Shown here: positions 1 to 9,372 of the stretch, in pieces
Numbering within the stretch: position 1 is the stretch's first letter
Layout: each line of letters opens with the position of its first letter
NCBI GenBank assembly: GCA_044223665.1
Contig: JBGALT010000015.1
Location: forward strand, 18,505 to 82,504
DNA: 64,000 nucleotides
Source of the DNA: JBBSAT01 sp044223665
GTDB lineage: Bacteria > Myxococcota_A > Polyangia > Polyangiales > Sandaracinaceae
Direction of reading: 5' to 3'
Notes under the pieces: model-generated
Told to the model about the DNA's origin: nothing
Database searches by the model: none
The model's input: only the letters and a program-made list of their open reading frames with translations
Made by a program: the position numbers and the translations under genes

Positions 1-205
1 TGGCGATCGAGAGCACCTCGAGCTCTCCCGCGACGACCTTGCCGATCGCGTAGCCGCGCGGGGGATCGCCGAGCACCAGCGCGAGGCGCGTCGGGAGCGC
101 GAGCTCTTCGGAGAAGCCTTCGAGCGTCCACGCCTCGGGGAGCGAGGCGCGCGCGACCGCGAGCACGTGCGGCACGTCCTCGCGCCGCATCGCGCGCACG
201 CTCAT
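1..205 (-). CDS. rimI: Ribosomal-protein-alanine N-acetyltransferase RimI, 3' part beyond window
   Basis: Only the first 68 codons are inside the window, and the gene runs off the left edge. The visible N-terminus begins MSVRAMRREDVPHVLAVARA and continues with a tryptophan-containing helix and a VLGDPPRGYAIGKVV-type strand. This is the first half of a GNAT acyltransferase fold and is typical of RimI, which acetylates the N-terminal alanine of ribosomal protein S18 using acetyl-CoA. The ATG overlaps the stop of the upstream CDF transporter gene in an ATGA arrangement, so the two are probably co-translated. The acetyl-CoA binding loop lies outside the window, so another GNAT substrate cannot be excluded. 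Confidence 0.75.
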   Translation of the reverse strand, partial: MSVRAMRREDVPHVLAVARASLPEAWTLEGFSEELALPTRLALVLGDPPRGYAIGKVVAGELEVLSIA

Positions 206-1206
206 CGACCCGCCGTGTCCTTCGTGACGATCGGCGCGTCGACGTCGCGCGCCTGGCGGTAGTGCGCGTCCGGCTCCACGAAGATGTAGCGCATGTGGGG
301 CAGCTTCTCGCGGATCGAAGCCTCGACGCGGTCGATGGCGGCCTCGACGTGACCGAGGTCCAGCTCGCTCCGGAGCTCGACCTTGAGCGCCAGGACGACC
401 GCCTTGGGCCCGAGGTGCATCGAGAGCAGCTGCCGCACGGAGAGGATGTCCGGATCGGCCTCGACGATCCGTTGGACCTCGGCGCGGTCCTCAGGCGTCG
501 CGGCCTCACCGAGCAGCAGCGAGTGCGTCCGCGCCGAGAGGAAGTACGCCACGATCCCGAGCAGCACGCCGATCAACATCGAGCCGATCGCGTCGAAGCC
601 GTTCCAGCCCGTCAGATCGGAGAGGCCGACCGCGACGAGCGCGATCGCCAGGCCGATGAGCGCGGCCGTGTCCTCGGCGAGCACCACCGGGATCGTCGGG
701 TCCTTCGCATGCAGCAGCGCCTGGTACAGCGTGCGCTTGCCGCGCATCTTCTGCATCTCGCGCATCGCGACGCTGAACGAGGCCGCCTCGAAGGCGAACG
801 ACGTCCCGAGCACGCCGTAGCTCCAGAGCCGCGAGCCGTGCTCTTCGTGGCCTCCGCCGCGCGTCAGCTCGATCAGGTCGTGCGCGCCCTCGTAGAACGC
901 GAACACGCTGCCGAGCGCGAACAGCAGGATGCTGACGAGGAAGGGCCAGAAGTAGCTCTCGGCCGCGTGGCCGAAGGGGTGCAGGTTCGTCGGCGGACGC
1001 CGCGCACGGCGCATCCCCACCATCAGCAGGATCTGGTTCGTGCAGTCGGCGAAGCTGTGCACCGCCTCCGCGAGCGTCGCGATGCTCCCCGAGAAGAACG
1101 CCGCGACCAGCTTGGAGATCGCGATGAGGAGGTTGCCGCTCAGTGCGGCGATGACGACGCGGACGCCGCTCGCCTCTTCGCCTTCCGTCGATTCACTCGG
1201 TGTCAT
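202..1206 (-). CDS. Cation diffusion facilitator, ZnT9/SLC30A9-like
   Basis: This 334-residue inner-membrane transporter has the CDF layout of about six membrane helices (roughly residues 15-230) followed by a cytosolic ferredoxin-like domain (240-334). Helix 2 carries HSFADCTNQ (His50, Asp54, Asn57). The usual second metal-ligand Asp is replaced by Asn, and it is followed by RRARRPPTNLHPFGH and later KDPTIPVVLAEDTAAL. These signatures resemble the ZnT9 branch rather than zinc-exporting ZitB/YiiP. The start was set at the ATG at 1206 because the longer frame upstream is antisense-like low-complexity sequence that overlaps the previous gene. It overlaps the SurA-like gene by 14 bases and the RimI gene by 4. 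The likely role is proton- or cation-coupled divalent metal handling, and the exact substrate is unknown. Confidence 0.88.
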   Translation of the reverse strand: MTPSESTEGEEASGVRVVIAALSGNLLIAISKLVAAFFSGSIATLAEAVHSFADCTNQILLMVGMRRARRPPTNLHPFGHAAESYFWPFLVSILLFALGSVFAFYEGAHDLIELTRGGGHEEHGSRLWSYGVLGTSFAFEAASFSVAMREMQKMRGKRTLYQALLHAKDPTIPVVLAEDTAALIGLAIALVAVGLSDLTGWNGFDAIGSMLIGVLLGIVAYFLSARTHSLLLGEAATPEDRAEVQRIVEADPDILSVRQLLSMHLGPKAVVLALKVELRSELDLGHVEAAIDRVEASIREKLPHMRYIFVEPDAHYRQARDVDAPIVTKDTAGR

Positions 1207-1996
1207 CGAGCTCCCGTTCGAGCGACTGCTCGTCTTGGCCGTGGCCGTGTTCTTCGTCGCCGCCGTCCCGGTCGGGCGCGACCCCATTCTCGGGATCGAG
1301 CGTGACGAGCACGCGCACCGGCGTCCGTTGGCGGAGCACCTCGACCCAGCGCGCGACGTCCGACGAGAGCGCACGCATGGCGAGCCACGCGCGCAGCGGC
1401 TCGTGTGCTTCTTCGAACGTCATGCCCGCGAAGGGATGCTCCCCCGCCGCGAACGCTTCCTCGACCCGCGCATCGGTGACCTGGGTCGTGCCCTCCAAGT
1501 TCGCCCGGAGGAACGCCTCCACCACCGCGCGCCGTCGTGCGATCGCGTCGATCTCGGCCGCGCCGGCACCCACGCGGGTGAGCAGCTCCTCCATGGCGGC
1601 CTCGCCGCCGAGCGTGGCCGCCAGGCGCGCGCGCTGCACGCGAACGTCCTCGTCGCTCGGCTCCGCGGCGTGCAGGCGGCTCGCCTCGCGGGCGATCAGG
1701 ATCTCGCCGAGGATCTCGTCGAGCGTGGCGGCGTAGAGCGCGGGAGGGGGCGCCACGCGCGCGCCCGCCGGGCCGAGGTCGAGCCGCGCGCGGAGGTCGA
1801 CGTCGGAGAGAAGCACGAGGTCGGCGTGCTCGTCGGGCGTCTCGGCGCCGACGATCGCGACGAGCGCCTCCGCGGGCAGCGGTGCGCGCCCGTCCTGCGC
1901 CGCCGCGCGCGCGGACGCACAGGCCCACGCCACGAGCACGAGACCCACGCCGAGACGCGTTGCCACGGGCCTCGGATCGCACCGGCTCGCCAGCAC
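1193..1996 (-). CDS. SurA N-terminal-like periplasmic chaperone
   Basis: The 267-residue protein starts at GTG with a signal peptide ending near ARAAAQ (about residue 34). A long helical body follows, with an LGEILIAREASRL segment and a DARVEEAF segment of the kind seen in SurA/PrsA/PpiD N-terminal chaperone domains. No parvulin-type peptidyl-prolyl isomerase domain is visible and the protein is short, so it is probably a chaperone-only relative acting on exported proteins. The C-terminus is His/Asp/Glu-rich (GDEEHGHGQDEQS). It is the first gene of an overlapping operon with a metal-ion transporter and RimI. Assignment rests on helix pattern and motif resemblance, so the precise family is uncertain. 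Confidence 0.65.
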   Translation of the reverse strand: MLASRCDPRPVATRLGVGLVLVAWACASARAAAQDGRAPLPAEALVAIVGAETPDEHADLVLLSDVDLRARLDLGPAGARVAPPPALYAATLDEILGEILIAREASRLHAAEPSDEDVRVQRARLAATLGGEAAMEELLTRVGAGAAEIDAIARRRAVVEAFLRANLEGTTQVTDARVEEAFAAGEHPFAGMTFEEAHEPLRAWLAMRALSSDVARWVEVLRQRTPVRVLVTLDPENGVAPDRDGGDEEHGHGQDEQSLERELDDTE

Positions 1997-2083
1997 GTCA
2001 AGTGTTCGGGTCGCTCGCGCGTCGGGGCCCGGGCCGGTTGCTTCGGACCGGCGAGCGGCCCGGACCGCTCCTCGTGAGACCGC

Positions 2084-2144
2084 AGGAGCGGCGCGTCAGG
2101 CGTCGGCCTTGGCGGAGGAGCGGCGCGTCAGGCGTCGGCCTTGG
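2084..2144. repeat. 32-bp tandem duplication over a gene end
   Basis: A 29-base unit at 2084-2112 is repeated exactly at 2116-2144 (period 32). The duplicated unit contains the last codons and the stop of the UPF0158 gene, so the stop codon and tail exist twice. A short inverted repeat (CCGCTCCT at 2065-2072, AGGAGCGG at 2084-2091) lies next to it and may act as a weak terminator. Confidence 0.8.
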
Positions 2145-2880
2145 GAGCGGTCTCGGGCGCCGCCTCGGCGCCGTCGTCGCCCTCGCGTGCCTTCACCCGG
2201 AGGGCGGGCTTTCGCTCGCGAAGGAACTCGAGGAAGGCCACCGCCGCGTCGAGATCACGGGCCGCGAGCGTCTCGACCAGCTCGGTGGCCCGCTTCCTGA
2301 GGCCGTCGGTGACCTGCGAGCGCGTCTTCTTCGGGGCCTTCTCGGGAGCGCTGGGCACTTCCGCGCTCGGCTCCGTCTTCACCACTTCGTCGGCGGTCGG
2401 CACGTGCCACTCGGCGCGCGCGATGGCCTCGAGGCCGTGCGTGGCGAGCCAGGTCTCCATGCACGCCCGCAGGCGCTCGCTCCGGAACGCGAACCAGCGC
2501 TCGCGATCGACCGGAAAGCTCATCAGCACGTCCTTGAAGCGGCGGAACGCGCCCTTGCCGTCGATGGCGGCGACCAGCTTGTCGCGGAGCTCGCCTTCTT
2601 CGACCGTCGCGATGAAGCGCTCCATCCAGCGGTACTGCTCCCGCGAGCTCACCGGCTCGACGCGGAGGTACTGCGAGTCGCCCATGACGCGCTGGTGCAT
2701 CCCGGGATCGGCGATGCCGTCGACGATGCGGATCACCTCGCCGTTCTCGAGGTGGAGGTAGCTGTGCACCTCGGGCGCGTTGTTCTCGAACGCGTCCTCG
2801 AGCGCTTCCCACGCGATCGGCACGCGCCGGAGCGGCTTGCCGCTCGCCTTGGGGTCTTTGGGTTCGTCGTCGCGCGTCAT
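2128..2880 (-). CDS. UPF0158 family protein
   Basis: The 250-residue soluble protein has the UPF0158 core: RVPIAWEALEDAFENN, then YLHLENGEVIRIVDG, then RWMERFIATVEEGELRDKLVAAIDGKGAFRRFKDVL (each read in part), and a SERLRACMETWLATHGLE helix. The core ends near residue 160. The remaining 90 residues are an extra Ala/Glu/Lys-rich helical tail, which makes it longer than usual family members. The family has no established function. It has no signal peptide and probably stands alone: the glycerol kinase start is 1.6 kb upstream, with that gene lying in between on the same strand. Its 3' end has been tandemly duplicated. Confidence 0.82.
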   Translation of the reverse strand: MTRDDEPKDPKASGKPLRRVPIAWEALEDAFENNAPEVHSYLHLENGEVIRIVDGIADPGMHQRVMGDSQYLRVEPVSSREQYRWMERFIATVEEGELRDKLVAAIDGKGAFRRFKDVLMSFPVDRERWFAFRSERLRACMETWLATHGLEAIARAEWHVPTADEVVKTEPSAEVPSAPEKAPKKTRSQVTDGLRKRATELVETLAARDLDAAVAFLEFLRERKPALRVKAREGDDGAEAAPETAPKADA

Positions 2881-2962
2881 CGGCTTGGTCTCGACATCCT
2901 AGTACGCGCGGATGTTCCGGGTCACGTCCGTCCGGTCAGGGGCGTGCGCGTCCGCCTGGCCA

Positions 2963-4540
<1,578 letters not shown>

Positions 4541-4590
4541 GGCGGCTCGGTTCTACACCGAACGCCTGCGCGGCGGATCGGCCACCGCGC

Positions 4591-5661
4591 TCACTCGCAG
4601 ATCGGGCGCTGGGCGTGCGCGGGATCGCGCTCGATCTCGAGCCGCAGCGGGAGCTCGAAGTCGACGGCGCCGCCCGTCGGCCTCGGAAAGACGGTGGAGC
4701 GCAGCGCGAGGGCGAGGCAGCGACGGAGCGTCGGGTCGTCGGTCGCGTCCTCGACGACGCACGCGTGCTGGACGTGCCCGTCCGTCTCGACGCGGAACGC
4801 GAGTCGAACGAGCCCGCCGAGGCCGCTCGCGCTCGTCGCGACACAGGCCTGTGCGGCCGGCACGAGCAGCGCGAGCGCGTCGCGTACGGGCGCGGCCTCG
4901 AGCGTGCCGATCGGCGCGTCGGCCGCGAGCTCGGGGAGCCCGTCGCAGAGAGGGTCGCCGTCGTCCGGGCTCGTCTCCTCGGGAGCCCGCGCGTCCTCGG
5001 GGAGGACGGTGGCGAGCGCCACGCGCCCGGCGAGGGCGGGCGAGAGAGAGCGAAGCCACGACGTGACGTCGCGGAGCGATACACCGGCGTCGGCGGTCAC
5101 GAAGACGGCCTCGCTCGGGCCGAGCGCGGCGAGCGTCGCGGTGAGCTCCTCGCTCGTCAGCGGCCGTAGCGAGCCGCCTTCCTCGGTGCGGAGAAGAAAA
5201 TTGCCCGACGCGGTGAGCACGACCAGGACGCCGCGCCGTGCCGCCGAGCCCGCGAGGGTCGTGAGCGCCACCGCGACCAGGGGCGACGGCGCGCCGTAGC
5301 TTCCCAGACGGGTGAGCACGCGCGCTCGTCCGCCGCTCGCCTCCACCCGCGTGCGGAGATCGCCGGGCGCCTCCGGGAGGCCGCGCACCGCGACGGAGAG
5401 GTCGGCCTCGAGCCGGAAGCCGTCGGGCCCCACGCGGAGCAGGCATCCGGCGCTCGCGTCGGAGGCGCGCATCGTGTCCTCGTGCACGGCGGCGGCGACG
5501 AGATCTCCGAACGTGGCGTCGGCGCTCAGCGCGCGGGCGCTCGGGAGCGCGGGCGGATCGGTCGTCGATCGGTGCTCGCTCGGAGGCGGCTCGGGCGCGG
5601 GCCGCGGTGCCCCTCCGCATGCCGCCAGGAGGAGGAGCCAAGGCCAGAGCCGAGAGCGCAT
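4591..5661 (-). CDS. Lipoprotein with AgmX/TonB-like C-terminal domain
   Basis: The 356-residue protein begins at the ATG at 5661 with a lipoprotein signal (MRSRLWPWLLLLAACGG, lipid Cys near residue 16) and a Pro-rich linker. The middle (about 40-270) contains alternating beta/helix elements without a recognised family. The last 70 residues (LVRLAFRVETDGHVQHACVV, then a paired-Cys helix and FPRPTGGAVDFELPLRLEI, read in part) match the C-terminal domain of AgmX/PglI and TonB-type energy-transducer relatives of myxobacteria. Three Cys residues in this domain may form a disulfide. It is transcribed divergently from the murein endopeptidase gene with an 80-bp shared upstream region. Confidence 0.7.
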   Translation of the reverse strand: MRSRLWPWLLLLAACGGAPRPAPEPPPSEHRSTTDPPALPSARALSADATFGDLVAAAVHEDTMRASDASAGCLLRVGPDGFRLEADLSVAVRGLPEAPGDLRTRVEASGGRARVLTRLGSYGAPSPLVAVALTTLAGSAARRGVLVVLTASGNFLLRTEEGGSLRPLTSEELTATLAALGPSEAVFVTADAGVSLRDVTSWLRSLSPALAGRVALATVLPEDARAPEETSPDDGDPLCDGLPELAADAPIGTLEAAPVRDALALLVPAAQACVATSASGLGGLVRLAFRVETDGHVQHACVVEDATDDPTLRRCLALALRSTVFPRPTGGAVDFELPLRLEIERDPAHAQRPICE

Positions 5662-5740
5662 CGCCGAGGAGAGTAGCGTCCCCGCTGGACGCGCTCGCCG
5701 TTTTCTTGCCCCGGCGGGGCGCGTCGGGCTCTCTCGGGGC

Positions 5741-6574
5741 ATGCCGCGCGCTCGATGGCTCGTGCCGACGCTCGCCGTGCTGATGGTCCTCGGGGCTCTC
5801 AGTCCGGCCGCCGCGACGCCTGGCGAGACGGGCTCGAGCGGCCACGGCCGCGCCCGGCGTCGAGCGACGCCGGCATCCCAGTCGGTCGGCCTGCCGTTCC
5901 GCGGGAGCCTGCGGCACGGCGTGCTCCTCGCCGAGTCCGAGCACGTGCGGTACGCGGGCGAGTACGCACCGAACGGCCACTTCTACGGGACCGAGGAGCT
6001 GGTCCACGTCCTGGAGCGCGCCGCGGCGCAGGTCGAGCGACGGCTTCCCGGCGCGCGCCTGACGGTGGGGGAGCTCTCGGCCGAGCGCGGCGGCGCCCTC
6101 GCCGGGCACCGCTCTCATCGCAACGGGCGCGACGTCGACATCTCGTTCTACATGCTCGACGCGGCGGGCCGGCCCTACGCGCCCTTCGCGTTCGCGAACT
6201 TCGACCGCCACGGCCACGGCCTGGCGCCGAACGAGTCGCTCACGTTCGACGACGCGCGCAACTGGGAGCTCGTCTCGCGCCTGGTCACCGACCCCGATGC
6301 GCGGGTGCAGTACATCTTCGTGGCCGACACGCTGCGCGCCCGGCTGCTCGCGACGGCACGGCGACGCCATGCTCCGGCCCGGGCGATCCACCGGGCCGAG
6401 GCCGTGCTCGTCCAGCCCTCCCATGGGCACCCCCACCGCAACCACTTCCACGTCCGCATCTACTGCCCGCCGGCCGACCGACCGAGCTGCGAAGATCGCG
6501 AGCCTTTCCACGCCTGGTACCCCGGCACGCCGCCCGTCGCGAGCACGCCCGACGCCGACGCCGACGGGACCTGA
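5741..6574 (+). CDS. Penicillin-insensitive murein endopeptidase-like protein (peptidase M74)
   Basis: The 277-residue exported protein has a signal peptide ending near SPAAATP. The catalytic M74/LAS metallopeptidase signatures are SHRNGRDVDISF (zinc His and Asp) and HPHRNHFHVRI (zinc His). MepA-type enzymes cut D-alanyl-meso-diaminopimelyl cross-links in peptidoglycan. The start at 5741 was chosen because the signal peptide begins there and upstream in-frame sequence is antisense to the divergent lipoprotein gene. The C-terminus ends in a short Pro/Asp tail. It lies in a window rich in envelope proteins, including a lytic transglycosylase. Confidence 0.85.
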   Translation: MPRARWLVPTLAVLMVLGALSPAAATPGETGSSGHGRARRRATPASQSVGLPFRGSLRHGVLLAESEHVRYAGEYAPNGHFYGTEELVHVLERAAAQVERRLPGARLTVGELSAERGGALAGHRSHRNGRDVDISFYMLDAAGRPYAPFAFANFDRHGHGLAPNESLTFDDARNWELVSRLVTDPDARVQYIFVADTLRARLLATARRRHAPARAIHRAEAVLVQPSHGHPHRNHFHVRIYCPPADRPSCEDREPFHAWYPGTPPVASTPDADADGT

Positions 6575-6645
6575 GCCCCGGCGAGGCCCCCCCTCGGGCG
6601 GGATCCAGCAATATCGAATACCGCGCGAGGCGTTCTCGTATAAGA

Positions 6646-7302
6646 ATGCGGGTCGTGCGTTTTCGCTCTCCAGTCCTCCTCGGTGTCGCGGCCGCCCTCC
6701 TGGCGCTCGCCGCCGGCGCGCACGGCGTCGCCCAGGACGGCGGGTTCACCAGCGCCGAGCGCACCGCCCTCGGTCGCGGCGAGCTGGTGACGCGTCCGCG
6801 CCGCGAGACGCGCGACGACACCACGTGGATCGGCGGCAGCAGCTACCAGCGGGTCGAGCGACCGCGCGCCGAGGTCTGGCGGGGCATCCGCGACGTCGGC
6901 CACTGGCGCCACATGCTGCCCGAGACCGCCGAGACCCGCGTGGAGCGCGGCGTCGGCGACGAACAGTTCGTCGGCGTGCGTCACTCGTACGGCCCGATCG
7001 ACGCGCGCTACACGCTGCGGGTGCAGTTCGACGACGCGACGCATCGCGCCACGTTCGAAGTGGAGCAGGGACGGCCGCACGATGTGCGTGCGGCCCACGG
7101 CTTCATCGAGATCCACAGCTGGCCGGACGATCCGGCCCGCTCGCTGATCGTCTGGGCGGTCCTCGCCGATCCCGGCGACAACCCGCTGGTCTCGATGGTC
7201 TCGTCGGACATCCAGTACTGGACGCTCCGGGTACCGATGACGATGCGCGACTACCTCCAGGGCGCCGGGGCCGAGCTGTATCGCGACGAAGAAGGCCCCT
7301 GA
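6646..7302 (+). CDS. Secreted SRPBCC/START-like protein
   Basis: The 218-residue protein has a signal peptide (residues 1-30, cut near GVAQD) and then one SRPBCC fold: YQRVERPRAEVWRGIRDVGHW at the N-terminal strand/helix, RVERGVGDEQFVGVRHSY, RYTLRVQFD, and a long C-terminal helix from VPMTMRDYLQGAG. Such folds bind hydrophobic ligands in a cavity, and the ligand here is unknown. Export to the periplasm is unusual for this fold. A second secreted member lies at 27544-28797. The ATG at 6646 sits just after a TATAAG-like sequence. The mature part is complete. Confidence 0.72.
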   Translation: MRVVRFRSPVLLGVAAALLALAAGAHGVAQDGGFTSAERTALGRGELVTRPRRETRDDTTWIGGSSYQRVERPRAEVWRGIRDVGHWRHMLPETAETRVERGVGDEQFVGVRHSYGPIDARYTLRVQFDDATHRATFEVEQGRPHDVRAAHGFIEIHSWPDDPARSLIVWAVLADPGDNPLVSMVSSDIQYWTLRVPMTMRDYLQGAGAELYRDEEGP

Positions 7303-7329
7303 CAGGCCTTCCTGAGCGGCCTCCCGTGC

Positions 7330-7929
7330 TCAGCGCAGCTCGAGCACTCGCCACTCGCCGGACTCGCGAACGAGGTCGATCTGCTCCCCGGTGGGCGTCA
7401 CCACCAGCGCCCTCTCGCCGTCGACGCTCACCTCGAGGGCTTCCGGATCGGCGGTGGCGGCGATCCAGCGCTCGAGCTCGGCCGCGAGCTCGGTGCGCGG
7501 CGCCCGCGCCATGACGGCCACGAGCGCCTCGGCGCGCGAGCGAGCGAGCGCGTCGTGGAGCGCCACGACGGCGTCGACCGGGCGCGCCAGCGACGGCCGA
7601 CCGAGCACACCGCGGTCCAGGCGCCACCCACCCTCTTCCTCGACGAGCTCCACGCGGCCGGCGTCACGGAGGACGACGAGCGCGCGCGCCTCGACCGGCG
7701 CCCGCTCGAGCGCGTCGGCGAGGCGGGCGAGCTCGGCACCACTCTCGGCCCGCGCCGCCGCGACGCGCTCGGGGCTCGCGCCCGCGATCCGGGCGAGGGC
7801 CCCGTCATCGCTCCCCCGAAGCGCCGCGGCGAGCTGGGTCACGCTCTCGGCCGGCCCACGAGGCGGCGCGCCGCCGCAGCCCGCCAAGCTCGCCGCACCC
7901 ATCACGCACGCCCACCCGCGACCACGCAC
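7330..7929 (-). CDS. Lipoprotein of unknown function
   Basis: The 199-residue protein has a short signal with lipobox ASLAGC (Cys18), followed by GGAPP. The body is Ala/Glu/Arg-rich and predicted mainly helical. It contains two similar segments, DDGALARIAGASPERVAAAR and an ARAPRTELAAELERWIAA region, each followed by a strand pair (RVELVEEEGGWRLDRG and EQIDLVRESGEWRVLEL). This suggests a tandem duplicated domain of the NTF2-like or DUF4878 kind. It is convergent with the START-like gene. No close family is recognised. Confidence 0.6.
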   Translation of the reverse strand: MRGRGWACVMGAASLAGCGGAPPRGPAESVTQLAAALRGSDDGALARIAGASPERVAAARAESGAELARLADALERAPVEARALVVLRDAGRVELVEEEGGWRLDRGVLGRPSLARPVDAVVALHDALARSRAEALVAVMARAPRTELAAELERWIAATADPEALEVSVDGERALVVTPTGEQIDLVRESGEWRVLELR

Positions 7930-8062
7930 CGGCGCAGTCTACACGCCGGCTCCGGCGTCGTTCACGTCCTGCGTGTGAACGGGGGTTCGCGACCTGCGAC
8001 CGGATCCTCGCGGATCGAGCGCGATTCGCTCACAATGGCTCGACGGAGGCCGTTCAGCGGCC

Positions 8063-8078
8063 TGGCCCGATTCTTGGA
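8063..8078 (+). promoter_or_regulatory. Weak sigma-54-like -24/-12 element
   Basis: TGGCCCGATTCTTGGA resembles the sigma-54 consensus TGGCACG-N4-TTGCA: the -24 GG is present, followed by 10 bases and then GG in place of the -12 GC. It lies about 53 bases before the GTG start of the Cys-rich lipoprotein. The -12 mismatch keeps confidence low. Confidence 0.22.
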
Positions 8079-8130
8079 AGTGCGAGGAACAAAGCCCGTG
8101 GCGTGGTCACGCCGACGGGGGAGGTGCGAC

Positions 8131-9219
8131 GTGGACACTCATCGCTTTCCGCGAGTTCTCTTGGCGTTCGGCCTGATGGGGCTCGCCTCGCTCTCGCTCG
8201 TAGCCTGCAGCAACGAGAGCCGATACTGCGACGATACGGGCTGCTATTTCTGCGACGGCCTCGGCTGCCGTCTCGTCAACCCGGCCGCGCGCCCGAGCTG
8301 CGACTGCAGCTACCAGTGCGCGATGGGCTCCGCGTGCACGTCGCTCGGCTGCACCGTCACGTGCATGCCCGGCGCGTCGACCGGCTGTCCCGACGGGACG
8401 GTCTGTCGGGCCCTCCCCACCGCCACGTTCGGCTACTGTCTCGGCCCGCAGGAGACGACGCCCACGGCGAACAGCTGCATCTGCTCGACGAGCGCGGACT
8501 GCACGGGCGACCTCGTGTGCATCGACGGCGAGTGCCGCAACGGCTGCCACTACGACCCCGCGACGCAGACGAGCGACTGTCCCTCGGGCCAGTCGTGCGT
8601 GGACGGTGCGTGCCGCACGAACCCGACCCAGGTCGGCTGTGATGCGACGCATCCTTGCGCGACCGGCTCCTCGTGCATCGCCGGCGCCTGCGTGCCCGAC
8701 ACGCAGACCTGCCGCTTCAACACCGAGTGCGGCGCTGGCCGCATCTGCGTGAACCAGCAGTGCACCGACGCGTGCGGCGCGACGAACCCCTGCCAGGGCT
8801 CGGCCACCTGCGGCGCCGATGGCTACTGCCACGAGATCATCCCGCCGGTCACCGGCTGCAGCACGAGCGACGACTGCGATGCCGGCGAGACCTGCGTCGA
8901 CGGCCGCTGCTTCGCCGGCTGCACGGTCGACAGCGACTGCCCCGAGGGCGACTACTGCGACGCCGGCATCTGCCGCCTCGACACCCGCGTCGATCCCGGC
9001 TGCGGTACGCCTGGCCGCATGTGCGCCGCGGGCTCGGTCTGCCGCAACGGCGCGTGCCGGTCGCCCTGCAGCACCGACGCCGAGTGCCCGCTCCACGACG
9101 TGCAGACGAACTTCTGCGTCGAGAACGTGTGCGCGCGGACCAACGAAGCGACCAGCAACTGCAGCAGCGCCACCGACTGCACGGGCGGTGAGATCTGCGT
9201 CGACGGCAACTGCCGCTGA
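8131..9219 (+). CDS. Cys-rich modular lipoprotein
   Basis: The start is a GTG at 8131 with GGGGAGG six bases upstream, giving a 362-residue protein with lipobox LSLVAC. The mature protein contains about ten short modules built on a recurring spacing in which Cys, a small hydrophobic residue, Asp-Gly and another Cys occur together (for example GETCVDGRCFAGC, GDYCDAGICR, GEICVDGNCR). This is the disulfide-rich, EGF/Dickkopf-like style common in myxobacterial surface lipoproteins. It is probably anchored outside the cytosol with extensive disulfides. No catalytic motif is visible. A strong terminator follows directly. Confidence 0.8.
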   Translation: MDTHRFPRVLLAFGLMGLASLSLVACSNESRYCDDTGCYFCDGLGCRLVNPAARPSCDCSYQCAMGSACTSLGCTVTCMPGASTGCPDGTVCRALPTATFGYCLGPQETTPTANSCICSTSADCTGDLVCIDGECRNGCHYDPATQTSDCPSGQSCVDGACRTNPTQVGCDATHPCATGSSCIAGACVPDTQTCRFNTECGAGRICVNQQCTDACGATNPCQGSATCGADGYCHEIIPPVTGCSTSDDCDAGETCVDGRCFAGCTVDSDCPEGDYCDAGICRLDTRVDPGCGTPGRMCAAGSVCRNGACRSPCSTDAECPLHDVQTNFCVENVCARTNEATSNCSSATDCTGGEICVDGNCR

Positions 9220-9270
9220 CACCAGCTCCCGAGCGCTCCCTTCTTCTCCGGTTCCTCGTTCCTCTCCCCC

Positions 9271-9305
9271 GACGGCCGCGCTCTCCCGCGCGGCCGTCTC
9301 TTTTT
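9271..9305 (+). terminator. Rho-independent terminator
   Basis: A perfect 10-bp stem, GACGGCCGCG (9271-9280) and CGCGGCCGTC (9289-9298), with an 8-base loop is followed by TCTTTTTCC. It ends transcription of the Cys-rich lipoprotein gene. Confidence 0.88.
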
Positions 9306-9372
9306 CCGCCCGTCACGGTCCGTCGGGGCCCTCGGCCTTGCCTTCCGGCGCGCCCTCCGTTAGGCGCGTCGG

